This document shows, one piece after another, positions 18,406 through 26,415 of a DNA stretch of 40,002 nucleotides. This DNA comes from CAZPNX01 sp964518765 (GTDB lineage Bacteria; Edwardsbacteria; AC1; EtOH8), in NCBI GenBank assembly GCA_964518765.1, contig CAZFJC010000022.1, positions 1 through 40,002 on the forward strand, in the 5' to 3' direction. A program made the position numbers and the translations under genes. The first letter of the stretch is position 1, and each line of letters starts with the position of its first letter. The notes beneath the pieces were generated by a model. It was not told the DNA's origin and searched no databases. It saw only the letters and a list, made by a program, of their open reading frames with translations.

Positions 18406-20790
18406 GTGGCCAAGGTTGACCAGATAAGGAACAAGGCGCAGGAGCTCTTCCAGAAGGGCGATTACGCCAAGGCGGTGGTCGAGTACAAGAAGGTGCTCGA
18501 GGCCGAGCCTGGCAACGCCGGCGTCTACAACTACATAGGAGATGCCTACGTCAAGCTGAACAACGTCGACGAGGCCATCGGCAACTACCTCGAGGCGATG
18601 AGGTTCTACAGCAACGACGCCCTTTACAATAACGCCATCGCCATCTGCCGCAAGATACTGCGCTACCGGAAGGATGACGCCGAGCTCTACAAAACCCTGG
18701 GCGAGCTCTATATCCACCAAGGCCTGGTCAACGAGGCCATCACCAACCTGCTGGAGTATGCCGAGCGCAAGATGAAGGAGGGAAGGCAGGACTTGGCCTT
18801 CCCGGTGTACACCCAGATCGTCGAGCTGAATCCGCAGAACCTGAACATCAGGGCCAAGCTGGCCGAGATGTACCTGGCCCAGAAACAGATTCCGGAAGCG
18901 GTCAACGAGTTCAGCCTGCTGGCCCAGGCCTATCGAGACCAGGGCAGGCAGATAGAGGCCGAAGCCCTGGAGGCCCGCATCCGCAGCATGAGAGGCGAAC
19001 CGGCCGCCCCGGCCGCCGCCCCGACCATCGACATCAAACCGGCCCGGGTCATCGAGGAGCTGTTGCAGCAGCGGCAGGAGCCCCAGCCCGAGGCACCACC
19101 GGCCCCGGAGATCATACTGGAGCGGGAGACTGCCCCAGCCGAGCCGGAGGTGGAGGCCAAACAAGACTGGGCCACCAACATCGAGCTGGGCGACCTGTTG
19201 GTGGAGATCGGCTCGACCCAGGAGGCCCTGGACCAGTACCACACCGCAGCCAGCGGGTACCTGGGGGACGGGAAGATAGACCGGGCGGTGGAAGTATACA
19301 AGAAGATCGCCGACCTCCAGCCTTTGGAGCTGCGCAGCCGTCAGAAGCTGGTGGAGATCGCTTTGGAGTCGAACCAGCCCGAGGCCATAATCGACGCCTA
19401 TCTAGGGCTGGCCGAGTGTTTGAGGCGCCGCGAACTGAAGGAGCAGGCAGCGGCCATCTACCAGAAGGTGCTGGAGATGGATCCGGTCAACGAGCTGGCC
19501 CTGGAGAACTTGTCTCTGCTGCTGCCTGAGCTGCCCGAGGGCACGGTGGACATGCCGGGCATGGAGATCCATCCCGAGCCGGCGGCGGCCGCGTTAGAGG
19601 CCGCTCCCTCCCCCTCGTTCCAGCCGCCGCCCCAGCCGCCGACATTCCAGGCGCCGGAGCCCCCTAGTTATACGGCGCCCCAGCATGAGATCGATCTCAG
19701 CCCCCAGGCCGCCCAGCCTTCGTGGGAGGAGCCCCAGGCTCCGCCTGAGGAGGAGCAGAGCTTCATTGTTCAGGCGCCGGAGGCTGCTGCCGAACAGTAC
19801 GCCCAGCCGGTGCCGGCCGGGGAATCCATCTCCGACCAGTCCAAGGTGCACTGGGGCAGGGACATCGTCGAGGGTGGACGCCAGTCCCGGGTCAAGTTCA
19901 GCGTGGCCGACGAACCGCAGGCCCCGGCCGCCCAGGAGGAGTTTCTGTCCCTGTCCGAGATACTGGCCGAGTTCAAGGAGGGTGTCTTCCAGCAGGTGGG
20001 CCAGGAGGAATACCGCCAGCACTACGACCTTGGGATATCCTACAAGGAGATGGGACTTCTGGAGGAGGCCATCTCCGAGTTCCAGCTGGCCTCCAAGGGG
20101 GAGCAGGAGCGGCTGGCTGCCTTCGAGATGCTGGGGCTATGCTTCATGGAAAGGGGAGAGCCGAAGTTCGCCATCAAGCAGTTCGAGAGGGGCATCGCCA
20201 CCCCCGGCCATGCCGACGAGGAATACATCGGGCTGCACTATTATCTTGGGATGGCCTACGAGCAGGCCGGGGAGCTCGACCAGGCTAGGAAGGCGTACGA
20301 GAACGCCTACAACATAGACGTCTCCTTCAGGGATGTGGCCCAGAAGCTGATGGCCCTGCAGCCCGAGCCTCCCCAGACCCAGCCTGTCCAGGCTTACCAG
20401 CCCCCGGCTCAACCGGCGGCCCAGCCACAGTATCGTCCGCCTGTCCAGCCAGCGCCCCAGCCCCAATATCGTCAGCCGGCCGCCCCCGCGCCCGAATACA
20501 GACAGCCAGAGCCCGCGCCCCGGCCGATGCCTCAGGCCGTTCCCCAGCCGACTTTCCAGCAGCCTGTCCCCAAGCCGGCTCCGGCCGTCCAGCCCCAGCC
20601 GATGCGCCCGCCGGTAACGCCGCCAGCTATCGCCAGGCCACAGCCCCAGCCTGCTGCTAGGCCAGCGATCCGTCCGACGGCGGCTCCGGCCCCGCAGCCG
20701 GCGGCGGCCGAGACGGATCAGGCGCCGAAGCCAAAACCCATACCCTCGAAGCTGAAGAAGCCGGATAAGCAGCGCATATCCTACGTCTGA
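18406..20790 (+). CDS. Large TPR protein with Pro/Gln-rich tail (paralogue B)
   Basis: This 794-residue protein has no signal peptide. N-terminal TPRs (~1-200, e.g. AQELFQKGDYAKAVVEYKKVLEAEPG) lead to a Pro-rich linker (~200-250), more TPRs (~260-375), a second linker rich in Pro/Ala/Glu, and the module shared with paralogue A (~520-655: HYDLGISYKEMGLLEEAISEF, EEYIGLHYYLGMAYEQAGE, FRDVAQKL). The last ~130 residues are Pro/Gln/Ala-rich with a basic end. The GTG at 18406 is the first start after an in-frame stop at 18400; no good ribosome site is seen, so the start is uncertain by a few codons. The shared module and the position around the ExeA-like ATPase suggest a scaffold role. The disordered tails may bind envelope partners. 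Confidence 0.75.
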   Translation: MAKVDQIRNKAQELFQKGDYAKAVVEYKKVLEAEPGNAGVYNYIGDAYVKLNNVDEAIGNYLEAMRFYSNDALYNNAIAICRKILRYRKDDAELYKTLGELYIHQGLVNEAITNLLEYAERKMKEGRQDLAFPVYTQIVELNPQNLNIRAKLAEMYLAQKQIPEAVNEFSLLAQAYRDQGRQIEAEALEARIRSMRGEPAAPAAAPTIDIKPARVIEELLQQRQEPQPEAPPAPEIILERETAPAEPEVEAKQDWATNIELGDLLVEIGSTQEALDQYHTAASGYLGDGKIDRAVEVYKKIADLQPLELRSRQKLVEIALESNQPEAIIDAYLGLAECLRRRELKEQAAAIYQKVLEMDPVNELALENLSLLLPELPEGTVDMPGMEIHPEPAAAALEAAPSPSFQPPPQPPTFQAPEPPSYTAPQHEIDLSPQAAQPSWEEPQAPPEEEQSFIVQAPEAAAEQYAQPVPAGESISDQSKVHWGRDIVEGGRQSRVKFSVADEPQAPAAQEEFLSLSEILAEFKEGVFQQVGQEEYRQHYDLGISYKEMGLLEEAISEFQLASKGEQERLAAFEMLGLCFMERGEPKFAIKQFERGIATPGHADEEYIGLHYYLGMAYEQAGELDQARKAYENAYNIDVSFRDVAQKLMALQPEPPQTQPVQAYQPPAQPAAQPQYRPPVQPAPQPQYRQPAAPAPEYRQPEPAPRPMPQAVPQPTFQQPVPKPAPAVQPQPMRPPVTPPAIARPQPQPAARPAIRPTAAPAPQPAAAETDQAPKPKPIPSKLKKPDKQRISYV

Positions 20791-20797
20791 ACAGGAG

Positions 20798-23140
20798 ATG
20801 GATAGGTACCCAGCGGTACGCCTGTTCCTGTCGATGTCCGCGGGGATATTGATCGGCCATGATCTCAATATCCCCGTGCTTTTTTGCTGGCCGGTGCTGG
20901 CCGCGGCGGCCGCGGCCTTGTTCATCTGGCGGAGGTCTAAAGCATCCGGCTGGTTGTGGCTCCTTTTGATGGCCTGCTCAGGCTGTTTGTGGCACCAGAC
21001 CCGCAGCCTGTCGGCCATAGACCCGGCAGTCCCCGGGCCCCTAAAGTTGCAAGCGTTGGTTTCCTCCGAGCCTAGGCTTTCCAAGGGCCGTTGGGCCTTT
21101 ACCGGCAAGGTGGAGTCCATCGATGACAGGCTGTGCTGTTTCAGGGCGGCGGTATACCTTTCGGATTATGCCGGCCTGGTGCCGGAATACGGCGACAGGC
21201 TAAATTTATTCGGCAACTGGCGGCGGCCTTCGCCGGCTAGGAATCCCGGAGGGTTCGACTACCGTTACTATTTGGAACACCAGGAGGTGTCAGGTGTCCT
21301 TTCTGCCACTCAGGCCCAGCTGATCGAGAGGACCGGCGGCAACTGGATCATCTCGAGGCTGGTCATACCTGCTCGGCGTTACCTGCGCAATCTGGTCTGG
21401 CGTCATCTGGAGGGCGACGAGGCTGCCCTGATGCTCGGGTTGCTGCTGGGGGAGAGGCAGGACCTATCCCAGCCGGTGAAGGATGCCTTCTCGGATACCG
21501 GCACCACCCATGTGCTGGCGGTGTCCGGGCTGCACGTGGTCCTGGTGGCCTTCATCATCTTTTTATTCCTAAGGGCTTGGCAGCTGCCCAAACGCTGGGC
21601 GGCCATGGGCACCATGGCCGGACTGATATTCTACACCATGTTGACCGGCTCTCCGCCTTCGATCGTCAGGGCCACCATCATGAGCTCGGCGGTCATCATC
21701 GGCACCATGTACGAGCGCCAGGGCTCGGGGCTGAACATGCTGGGTTTGTCCGGCCTGGCCATCCTGGCCTTCTGGCCCCAGGCCTTGTTCGATGTGGGCT
21801 TCCAGCTGTCCTATGCCGCCACCTTTGGCATCCTGACCCTGACCAGGCCCATCCAGAAAGTACTCTCGAGGGTCACCCCCCAGCCGCAGGTCAACGAATG
21901 GCTATTGATGCCGCTGGCGGTATCGGCCGCCGCCCAGCTGGCCACTACCCCGCTGTTGGCCCTGCATTTCCACCGCATCCCTTTGGTTTCGCTGGCGGCC
22001 AACCTGGCGGTGGTGCCTCTGACCAATATACTACTAGCCCTGGGCCTGTCCATGGCCCTGATGAACCTGCTGGCGCCCTGGCTGGCGGCCCCGCTGGCGG
22101 CGGCCGCCTATGCCGCCGGCTGGGCCACCTTGAGGCTGGTGGAGATGTTCTCGAAATGGAGCTGGGCCACCGTGGCTTGGCCCAGGCCCGATGTCCTTCA
22201 GGTATCGGCCTATCTGCTGGCGCTATTGCTGGCTTTCTACTGGAGGCGGCTGGGGAACTGGCGAAAAATAGCGCTGGCCGGAATGCTGCTTTCGGCCAAC
22301 GCCGTCGTCTGGAGTAGCGCCCTGTTAGCGCCTCCCAATCTCGAGGTTTTTTTCCTGGACGTGGGGCAGGGGGATGCAGCCGTCATCCGCTTTCCTAACG
22401 GATACACCATGGCCATCGACGCCGGGAACGGAGGGGCGGGACAGGGCGGCCGGGCCGTATACGATTACGGCCGGAACGTGGTGGTGCCGTTCCTCCGGTT
22501 TTGGGGGATAGGCAAGATCGACCGCTTTCTGGTTACCCACGCCGACGCCGATCACTGCGGAGGCCTGGCCTCGGTGCTTAAGGCCGTAAAGGTGGAGAGG
22601 CTGACCACCACCCGGCATCGGTGCGACAAAACTTTGTATCTCGAAGCCATCAACCTGGCAGCTGCCAGGGGCGTGAAGATCGACAGCCTATGCGGCTATG
22701 ACACCCTCCAGGGCATCTGGCCGGCCCGGGGCTTCATCTACAGCCGCCCGGATACGGTGGAGAACGGCAACGAATCCTCCATCGTCTGCTATATCAAATA
22801 TGGGTTCCACTCATTCCTGTTTACCGGAGACATGGGGCCGGAGCTCGAGGGGCATCTTGTCCGCCAGGGTTTGCTTTACGGGTGCACCGTGCTCAAGGTC
22901 CCCCACCACGGGGCCGGCCATAACAACGGGCCAGGACTGGCCGAGATGGTCCGCCCGGAGATAGCGGTGATCTCGGTGGGCGAGTTCAACCGCTTTGGAC
23001 ATCCTTCGCCTCAGACGCTGGATAATTATTCGAAAGTAGGAGCCAGAATTTTGCGCACCGACCTGGGAGGCTGCGTATCTGCCGTCAGCGATGGTCGCTG
23101 GTGCCGGATCAGCCCCTGGCTGGAACGAGGCCATAATTGA
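20798..23140 (+). CDS. comEC: DNA internalization protein ComEC/Rec2
   Basis: This 780-residue inner-membrane channel for single-stranded DNA entry during transformation has the full family layout. There is an N-terminal helix pair, a soluble OB-like DUF4131 part (~80-180), the Competence membrane domain (~190-500) with HVLAVSGLHV (239-248), and a metallo-beta-lactamase domain (~515-780). The latter has FFLDVGQGDAAVIRFPNG, HADADHCGG (His581, Asp585, His586), FTGDMG and VPHHGAGHNN. The metal residues look intact, so the nuclease-like domain may be active. AGGAG touches the ATG at 20798, which is unusually close, but the N-terminal sequence PAVRLFLSMSAGILIGH fits the family start. It may be cotranscribed with the TPR gene seven bases upstream. 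No other competence gene is in the window. Confidence 0.93.
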   Translation: MDRYPAVRLFLSMSAGILIGHDLNIPVLFCWPVLAAAAAALFIWRRSKASGWLWLLLMACSGCLWHQTRSLSAIDPAVPGPLKLQALVSSEPRLSKGRWAFTGKVESIDDRLCCFRAAVYLSDYAGLVPEYGDRLNLFGNWRRPSPARNPGGFDYRYYLEHQEVSGVLSATQAQLIERTGGNWIISRLVIPARRYLRNLVWRHLEGDEAALMLGLLLGERQDLSQPVKDAFSDTGTTHVLAVSGLHVVLVAFIIFLFLRAWQLPKRWAAMGTMAGLIFYTMLTGSPPSIVRATIMSSAVIIGTMYERQGSGLNMLGLSGLAILAFWPQALFDVGFQLSYAATFGILTLTRPIQKVLSRVTPQPQVNEWLLMPLAVSAAAQLATTPLLALHFHRIPLVSLAANLAVVPLTNILLALGLSMALMNLLAPWLAAPLAAAAYAAGWATLRLVEMFSKWSWATVAWPRPDVLQVSAYLLALLLAFYWRRLGNWRKIALAGMLLSANAVVWSSALLAPPNLEVFFLDVGQGDAAVIRFPNGYTMAIDAGNGGAGQGGRAVYDYGRNVVVPFLRFWGIGKIDRFLVTHADADHCGGLASVLKAVKVERLTTTRHRCDKTLYLEAINLAAARGVKIDSLCGYDTLQGIWPARGFIYSRPDTVENGNESSIVCYIKYGFHSFLFTGDMGPELEGHLVRQGLLYGCTVLKVPHHGAGHNNGPGLAEMVRPEIAVISVGEFNRFGHPSPQTLDNYSKVGARILRTDLGGCVSAVSDGRWCRISPWLERGHN

Positions 23141-23165
23141 CATGTCGAAGGCGGCATTGTATAAT
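23137..23165 (+). promoter_or_regulatory. Perfect consensus sigma70 promoter
   Basis: TTGACA (23137-23142) and TATAAT (23160-23165) are separated by exactly 17 bases. The -35 box overlaps the comEC stop. The only other perfect promoters seen here drive 16S and 23S rRNA, which points to a strongly expressed product. Transcription should start near 23172. Confidence 0.7.
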
Positions 23166-23171
23166 GTTGAT

Positions 23172-23307
23172 AAGAAAGGGTTTTGAAGTTTTGATAGGGA
23201 AAAAGATGGTTTTAGAATATCTTTCTGTGCTCCCAAGGGCAAGACATACTGATTAAAGGACTTCGGACGCCATAATCTGTAAAGGCTATCAGTTCTCGAC
23301 CTTTCTG
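23172..23307 (+). ncRNA. Candidate structured RNA, 6S-like layout
   Basis: The predicted transcript begins where a long closing stem begins. AGAAAGG (23173-23179) pairs with CCTTTCT (23300-23306), TTGAAG (23183-23188) with TTCTCGA, allowing one bulge (23293-23299), and TTGATAG (23191-23197) with CTATCAG (23286-23292). Inside there is a wide unpaired region on both sides. A distal stem follows: TCTTT (23220-23224) with AAAGGA (23255-23260), and GCTC/GGGC around CCAA. Closing stem, large central bubble and terminal hairpin are the plan of 6S RNA, which binds RNA polymerase. The length (~135 nt) is shorter than usual and no intrinsic terminator follows. It could instead be a structured leader of deoC, 280 bases downstream. 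A second TATAAT at 23388-23393 lacks a good -35. The rest of the 23141-23443 gap is AT-rich with no convincing gene. Confidence 0.4.
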
Positions 23308-23443
23308 TTAAATTATCCATTTTATAAATAGCGAAAAATTATGAAGGCCATGGCTAATGCTGCATTACCGGTTGATCGAACACTATCTATAATATACTCA
23401 CACTAAAACTGGAAGAGCCATAAAATCTAGAAAGCTGCACCCC

Positions 23444-24397
23444 ATGCCCGCACCATACCCCATCACCGCCACCCCCTTGGTGGAGTTCGACGCCGACCGG
23501 ATAACGGCGCTCATCAAGGCCTTCACCCCCCAGCGCATCGCCTCCTTTTTGGATGTTACCGACCTCAAGGCCGACACCCAGCTCCCCAAGATGGCCAAGA
23601 TGGCCGACTGGGCCAGGACCCTGGGCTGCGCCTCGGTGTGCGTCAATCCGGCCGAGGCCGCCGATACCCTGCCCCTGCTTCTCAAGGGTTCCCCGGTCAA
23701 GGAGTGCTATGTCCACGACTTCCCCCTGGGCAGGTCGGACATCGAGCTCAAGGCCAGGATGGCCGAGCACATCGTCCTCAAGAGCCGGGAGCTGCGCGGC
23801 GAGGGCAGGGGGAAGCTGGAGCTGGACACGGTCATCAACGTGGGGCGGTTCAAGAAGGACCCCGGCTACACCCTGGAGGAGATCGACGCCGTCTGCCAGG
23901 CGGCCGACGGCGAGACGGTTAAGGTAATAGTCCGATCCTCGGAGCTGTCCGAGGAGGAGGTGTGGCGGGTCTCCGAGGTGGTGGCCCGTTCCAAAGCCCA
24001 CTTCATCAAGAACTCAACCGGCATGGATGCCTACGGGGCCATGCCCGAGCATATGCGCATCATGCGGCAGGCCATGGGGCCCGAGCGCGGGGTCAAGGCG
24101 GCCGGAGGGATTTCGGACGCCTTGAGCTTCCTAAGGCTGGCCTATGCCGGCGCCCCGGACCCGGAGCTGCACCATCCCATGCGGTGGCGGGTCGGCACCA
24201 GCGCGCCCTTGGCTATAGTCTCCTCCGCCGGCTGGCTGCAGCACCAGAGCCGTGATTGGGCTGCGGCCGGGGTGACCCCATGCCTGATCTGCCCCTACCA
24301 CCATGTCGACAAGCTGCGGGTGGAGATACGGGAGCTGGCCAACGCCAAGTGTCGCGGCTGCGAACATTTCCACTACCGCACCCACAAGGACCTGTGA
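23444..24397 (+). CDS. deoC: DeoC-family aldolase with C-terminal cysteine-rich extension
   Basis: Deoxyribose-phosphate aldolases split 2-deoxyribose-5-phosphate into glyceraldehyde-3-phosphate and acetaldehyde through a lysine Schiff base. The barrel motifs are present: LDVTDLKADT, SVCVNP, LDTVINVGRFK (Asp128), VKVIV, FIKNSTG (Schiff-base Lys189) and GVKAAGGI (Lys218). At 317 residues it is ~90 longer than the usual ~220. Most of the excess is a C-terminal tail holding CLIC (280-283) with His286/287 and CRGC (303-306) with His308/310, a likely metal-binding ribbon. The tail replaces the usual end, so the substrate could differ from deoxyribose phosphate. No strong ribosome site precedes the ATG at 23444. 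The next gene follows after nine bases. Confidence 0.85.
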   Translation: MPAPYPITATPLVEFDADRITALIKAFTPQRIASFLDVTDLKADTQLPKMAKMADWARTLGCASVCVNPAEAADTLPLLLKGSPVKECYVHDFPLGRSDIELKARMAEHIVLKSRELRGEGRGKLELDTVINVGRFKKDPGYTLEEIDAVCQAADGETVKVIVRSSELSEEEVWRVSEVVARSKAHFIKNSTGMDAYGAMPEHMRIMRQAMGPERGVKAAGGISDALSFLRLAYAGAPDPELHHPMRWRVGTSAPLAIVSSAGWLQHQSRDWAAAGVTPCLICPYHHVDKLRVEIRELANAKCRGCEHFHYRTHKDL

Positions 24398-24406
24398 GGT
24401 ACTTCC

Positions 24407-26239
24407 ATGCCTGATTATCAGCAGATAAAAGGCGGCTATCATGGCAGGCTTTTAAGGGTGGATCTGACAACGGGAAGGATGGTGGCCGAGGGCATACCCG
24501 AGGCCGTCTTGCGCGACTTTCTCGGCGGCCGGGGCTTGGGCTCCAAGTACCTCTACGACGAGCTGAAGCCGGGCATCGATCCGCTTACTCCGGGAAACCG
24601 GATATATTTCGCTGCCAACCCCCTGAATGGCACCGGGGCGGCCACCTCCTGCCGCTTCAACGTGGTCACCCGTTCTCCTTTGACCGGCACCATCCTGTCG
24701 TGCTCGTCGGGCGGCCACTTCGGGTTGGACCTCAAGGCCTGCGGCTACGACCTGGTGGCTTTCGAGGGTCGGGCCGAGAGGCCCATATATCTATATTTAT
24801 GTGGTGATAAGGCCGAATTGAGGGACGCCTCCGATGTCTGGGGGCTAGACACCCACCAGACGACCGACGTCCTTCTTTCCCGGACGGACCCCAGGGCCGG
24901 GGTGGCCTGCATCGGGCCGGCCGGGGAGAATTTATCGCTGCTGGCCTCGATTATCAACGAGAAGGGGCACGCCGCCGGGCGAGGCGGGGCGGGGGCGGTT
25001 ATGGGCTCAAAAAATCTAAAGGCGGTGGTGGCGCTGGGGGATCGGGTGACGCCGGTGGCGGATCCGGCCCGGGCCAACCAAGCCAAGAAGGAGTGGATGA
25101 CCTTCGTGGCCGAGGCTCCGCTGACCAAGGACGCCCTCAAGGAGTGGGGGACCCCGGTGCTGGTAAAGATCATCAACGCCTACGGCGCCTGGCCCACTCG
25201 AAACTTTCAACAGGGCTTCTTCGTCGACGACGACAGCCTCTCGGCCCAGACCCTCAAGGAGAGGTTCTTCGTGAAAAGGGAACCCTGCGCCGCCTGCTCC
25301 ATCGCATGCTCCCGGGCCACCCGGACCTCGAAGCGCCAGGGCAAGGGCCCGGAGTACGAGACTGTCTGGGCCTTCGGGGCCTTGTGCGGGGTGAGCGATC
25401 TGGAGGCGGTGGTCCACGCCAATTACAACTGCAACGAGCTGGGCCTGGATACCATCTCGGCCGGCAACGCCATCGCCTGCGCCATGGAGCTCTCGGAGAG
25501 GGGATTCCTCGATCGGGAGGCTTCGGACCAAATAAGAAAAGATCTAGGGCGGGAACTGCGCTTCGGGGACGCCGAGGCCATTGTCCTCCTAACCGAGCAG
25601 ATGGGCCGGTCGCTGGGCTTCGGTAAAATACTGGGCGCGGGCAGCCAGCGTCTGGCGGAACGCTTCGGGCATCCGGAGCTGGCCATGCACTCCAAGGGCC
25701 TGGAGCTGCCGGCCTACGACCCCCGTGGTTTCGCCGGCATGGGGCTGGCGCTGGCCACCTCGAACCGGGGGGGCTGCCACGTGCGGAACTTCCTCATCGG
25801 CTGCGAGGCCATAGCCACGCCGGTGCCCGTCAGCCGCTTTGGGGCCGCCGGCAAGGCGGGCATCACCATTCTCTACCAGGATCTGACCGCGGCCATAGAT
25901 TCCATAGGGGCCTGTCTGTTCTCCTATTTCGCCCTCAGCCCCGATCATTACGCCCGGATGCTGGAGGCGGTGACCGGAATAGAGAGGGACGCTGACGGTT
26001 TATTGCTGGCTGGAGAGCGGATTTGGAATCTGGAGAGGCTTTTCAATCTCAGGGAGGGTCTTACCCGGGCCGATGACACCCTGCCACCCAGGTTTTTTAC
26101 CGAGCCTCTATCCGAGGGCCATTCCAAAGGCAGAACCGTCGATCTGGAGCCCCTGCTGGTGGAATATTATGGGAAACGGGGATGGGATGGCAACGGCGTG
26201 CCTTCAGAACACAAATTACGGGAACTCGGCCTATGCTAG
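24407..26239 (+). CDS. aor: Tungsten aldehyde:ferredoxin oxidoreductase (AOR family)
   Basis: The enzyme oxidises aldehydes to acids and reduces ferredoxin, using a tungsten (or molybdenum) bis-pterin cofactor. The 610 residues match the family. N-terminal signatures include GGYHGRLLRVDLTTG, FLGGRGLGSKYLYDEL and NPLNGTGAATSCRFNVVTRSP. The [4Fe-4S] ligands are Cys294, Cys297 and Cys301 in CAACSIAC, and Cys503 in DSIGACLF. NELGLDTISAGNAIA and ATSNRGGCHVRN are typical pterin-site blocks. GAGG overlaps the deoC stop at good spacing to the ATG. The pairing with an aldolase that releases acetaldehyde suggests acetaldehyde as a natural substrate. Cofactor-synthesis genes are not in the window. A hairpin follows the gene. 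Confidence 0.93.
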   Translation: MPDYQQIKGGYHGRLLRVDLTTGRMVAEGIPEAVLRDFLGGRGLGSKYLYDELKPGIDPLTPGNRIYFAANPLNGTGAATSCRFNVVTRSPLTGTILSCSSGGHFGLDLKACGYDLVAFEGRAERPIYLYLCGDKAELRDASDVWGLDTHQTTDVLLSRTDPRAGVACIGPAGENLSLLASIINEKGHAAGRGGAGAVMGSKNLKAVVALGDRVTPVADPARANQAKKEWMTFVAEAPLTKDALKEWGTPVLVKIINAYGAWPTRNFQQGFFVDDDSLSAQTLKERFFVKREPCAACSIACSRATRTSKRQGKGPEYETVWAFGALCGVSDLEAVVHANYNCNELGLDTISAGNAIACAMELSERGFLDREASDQIRKDLGRELRFGDAEAIVLLTEQMGRSLGFGKILGAGSQRLAERFGHPELAMHSKGLELPAYDPRGFAGMGLALATSNRGGCHVRNFLIGCEAIATPVPVSRFGAAGKAGITILYQDLTAAIDSIGACLFSYFALSPDHYARMLEAVTGIERDADGLLLAGERIWNLERLFNLREGLTRADDTLPPRFFTEPLSEGHSKGRTVDLEPLLVEYYGKRGWDGNGVPSEHKLRELGLC

Positions 26240-26268
26240 AATACAATATCATCTTGCATCACAAAGAG

Positions 26269-26307
26269 ATAAGATAGCGGCGGGCGACTACCGCCGCTTC
26301 GTCTTAT
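26269..26307 (+). terminator. GC-rich hairpin after the aldehyde oxidoreductase gene
   Basis: GCGGCGG (26277-26283) and CCGCCGC (26291-26297) form a perfect 7-bp stem. ATAAGA/TCTTAT (26269-26274, 26302-26307) extend it across an internal loop. No T-run follows, so it may be an RNA-stabilising hairpin or one of the CCGCC-type repeats seen near tRNA-Ala rather than a true intrinsic terminator. Confidence 0.4.
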
Positions 26308-26354
26308 TGGGCCGCCTGACAGTTGTATAAACATGGTCGGAAGCTTAAAAATAC

Positions 26355-26383
26355 TTGTAAAATTCATAAAAAAGTGATAAAAT
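26355..26383 (+). promoter_or_regulatory. Probable promoter of the glycosyltransferase gene
   Basis: TTGTAA (26355-26360) and TAAAAT (26378-26383) have a 17-base spacer in an AT-rich gap, 33 bases before the GT2 start codon. The gap 26240-26415 otherwise holds only the hairpin. Confidence 0.5.
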
Positions 26384-26415
26384 AATCGATTAAGTGCTTT
26401 TTTAAGGTTTTAAAT

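Noticed and set aside
23164..23256. 31-codon ORF downstream of the perfect promoter
   Set aside because: Its start codon overlaps the -10 box, so it could not be translated from that promoter. An inner 16-codon ORF from 23206 is possible but has no recognisable product.
23365..23393. Second promoter before deoC (TATAAT at 23388)
   Set aside because: The -10 box is perfect but no acceptable -35 box lies at 16-18 bases; it could contribute weakly, so it is not listed as a feature.
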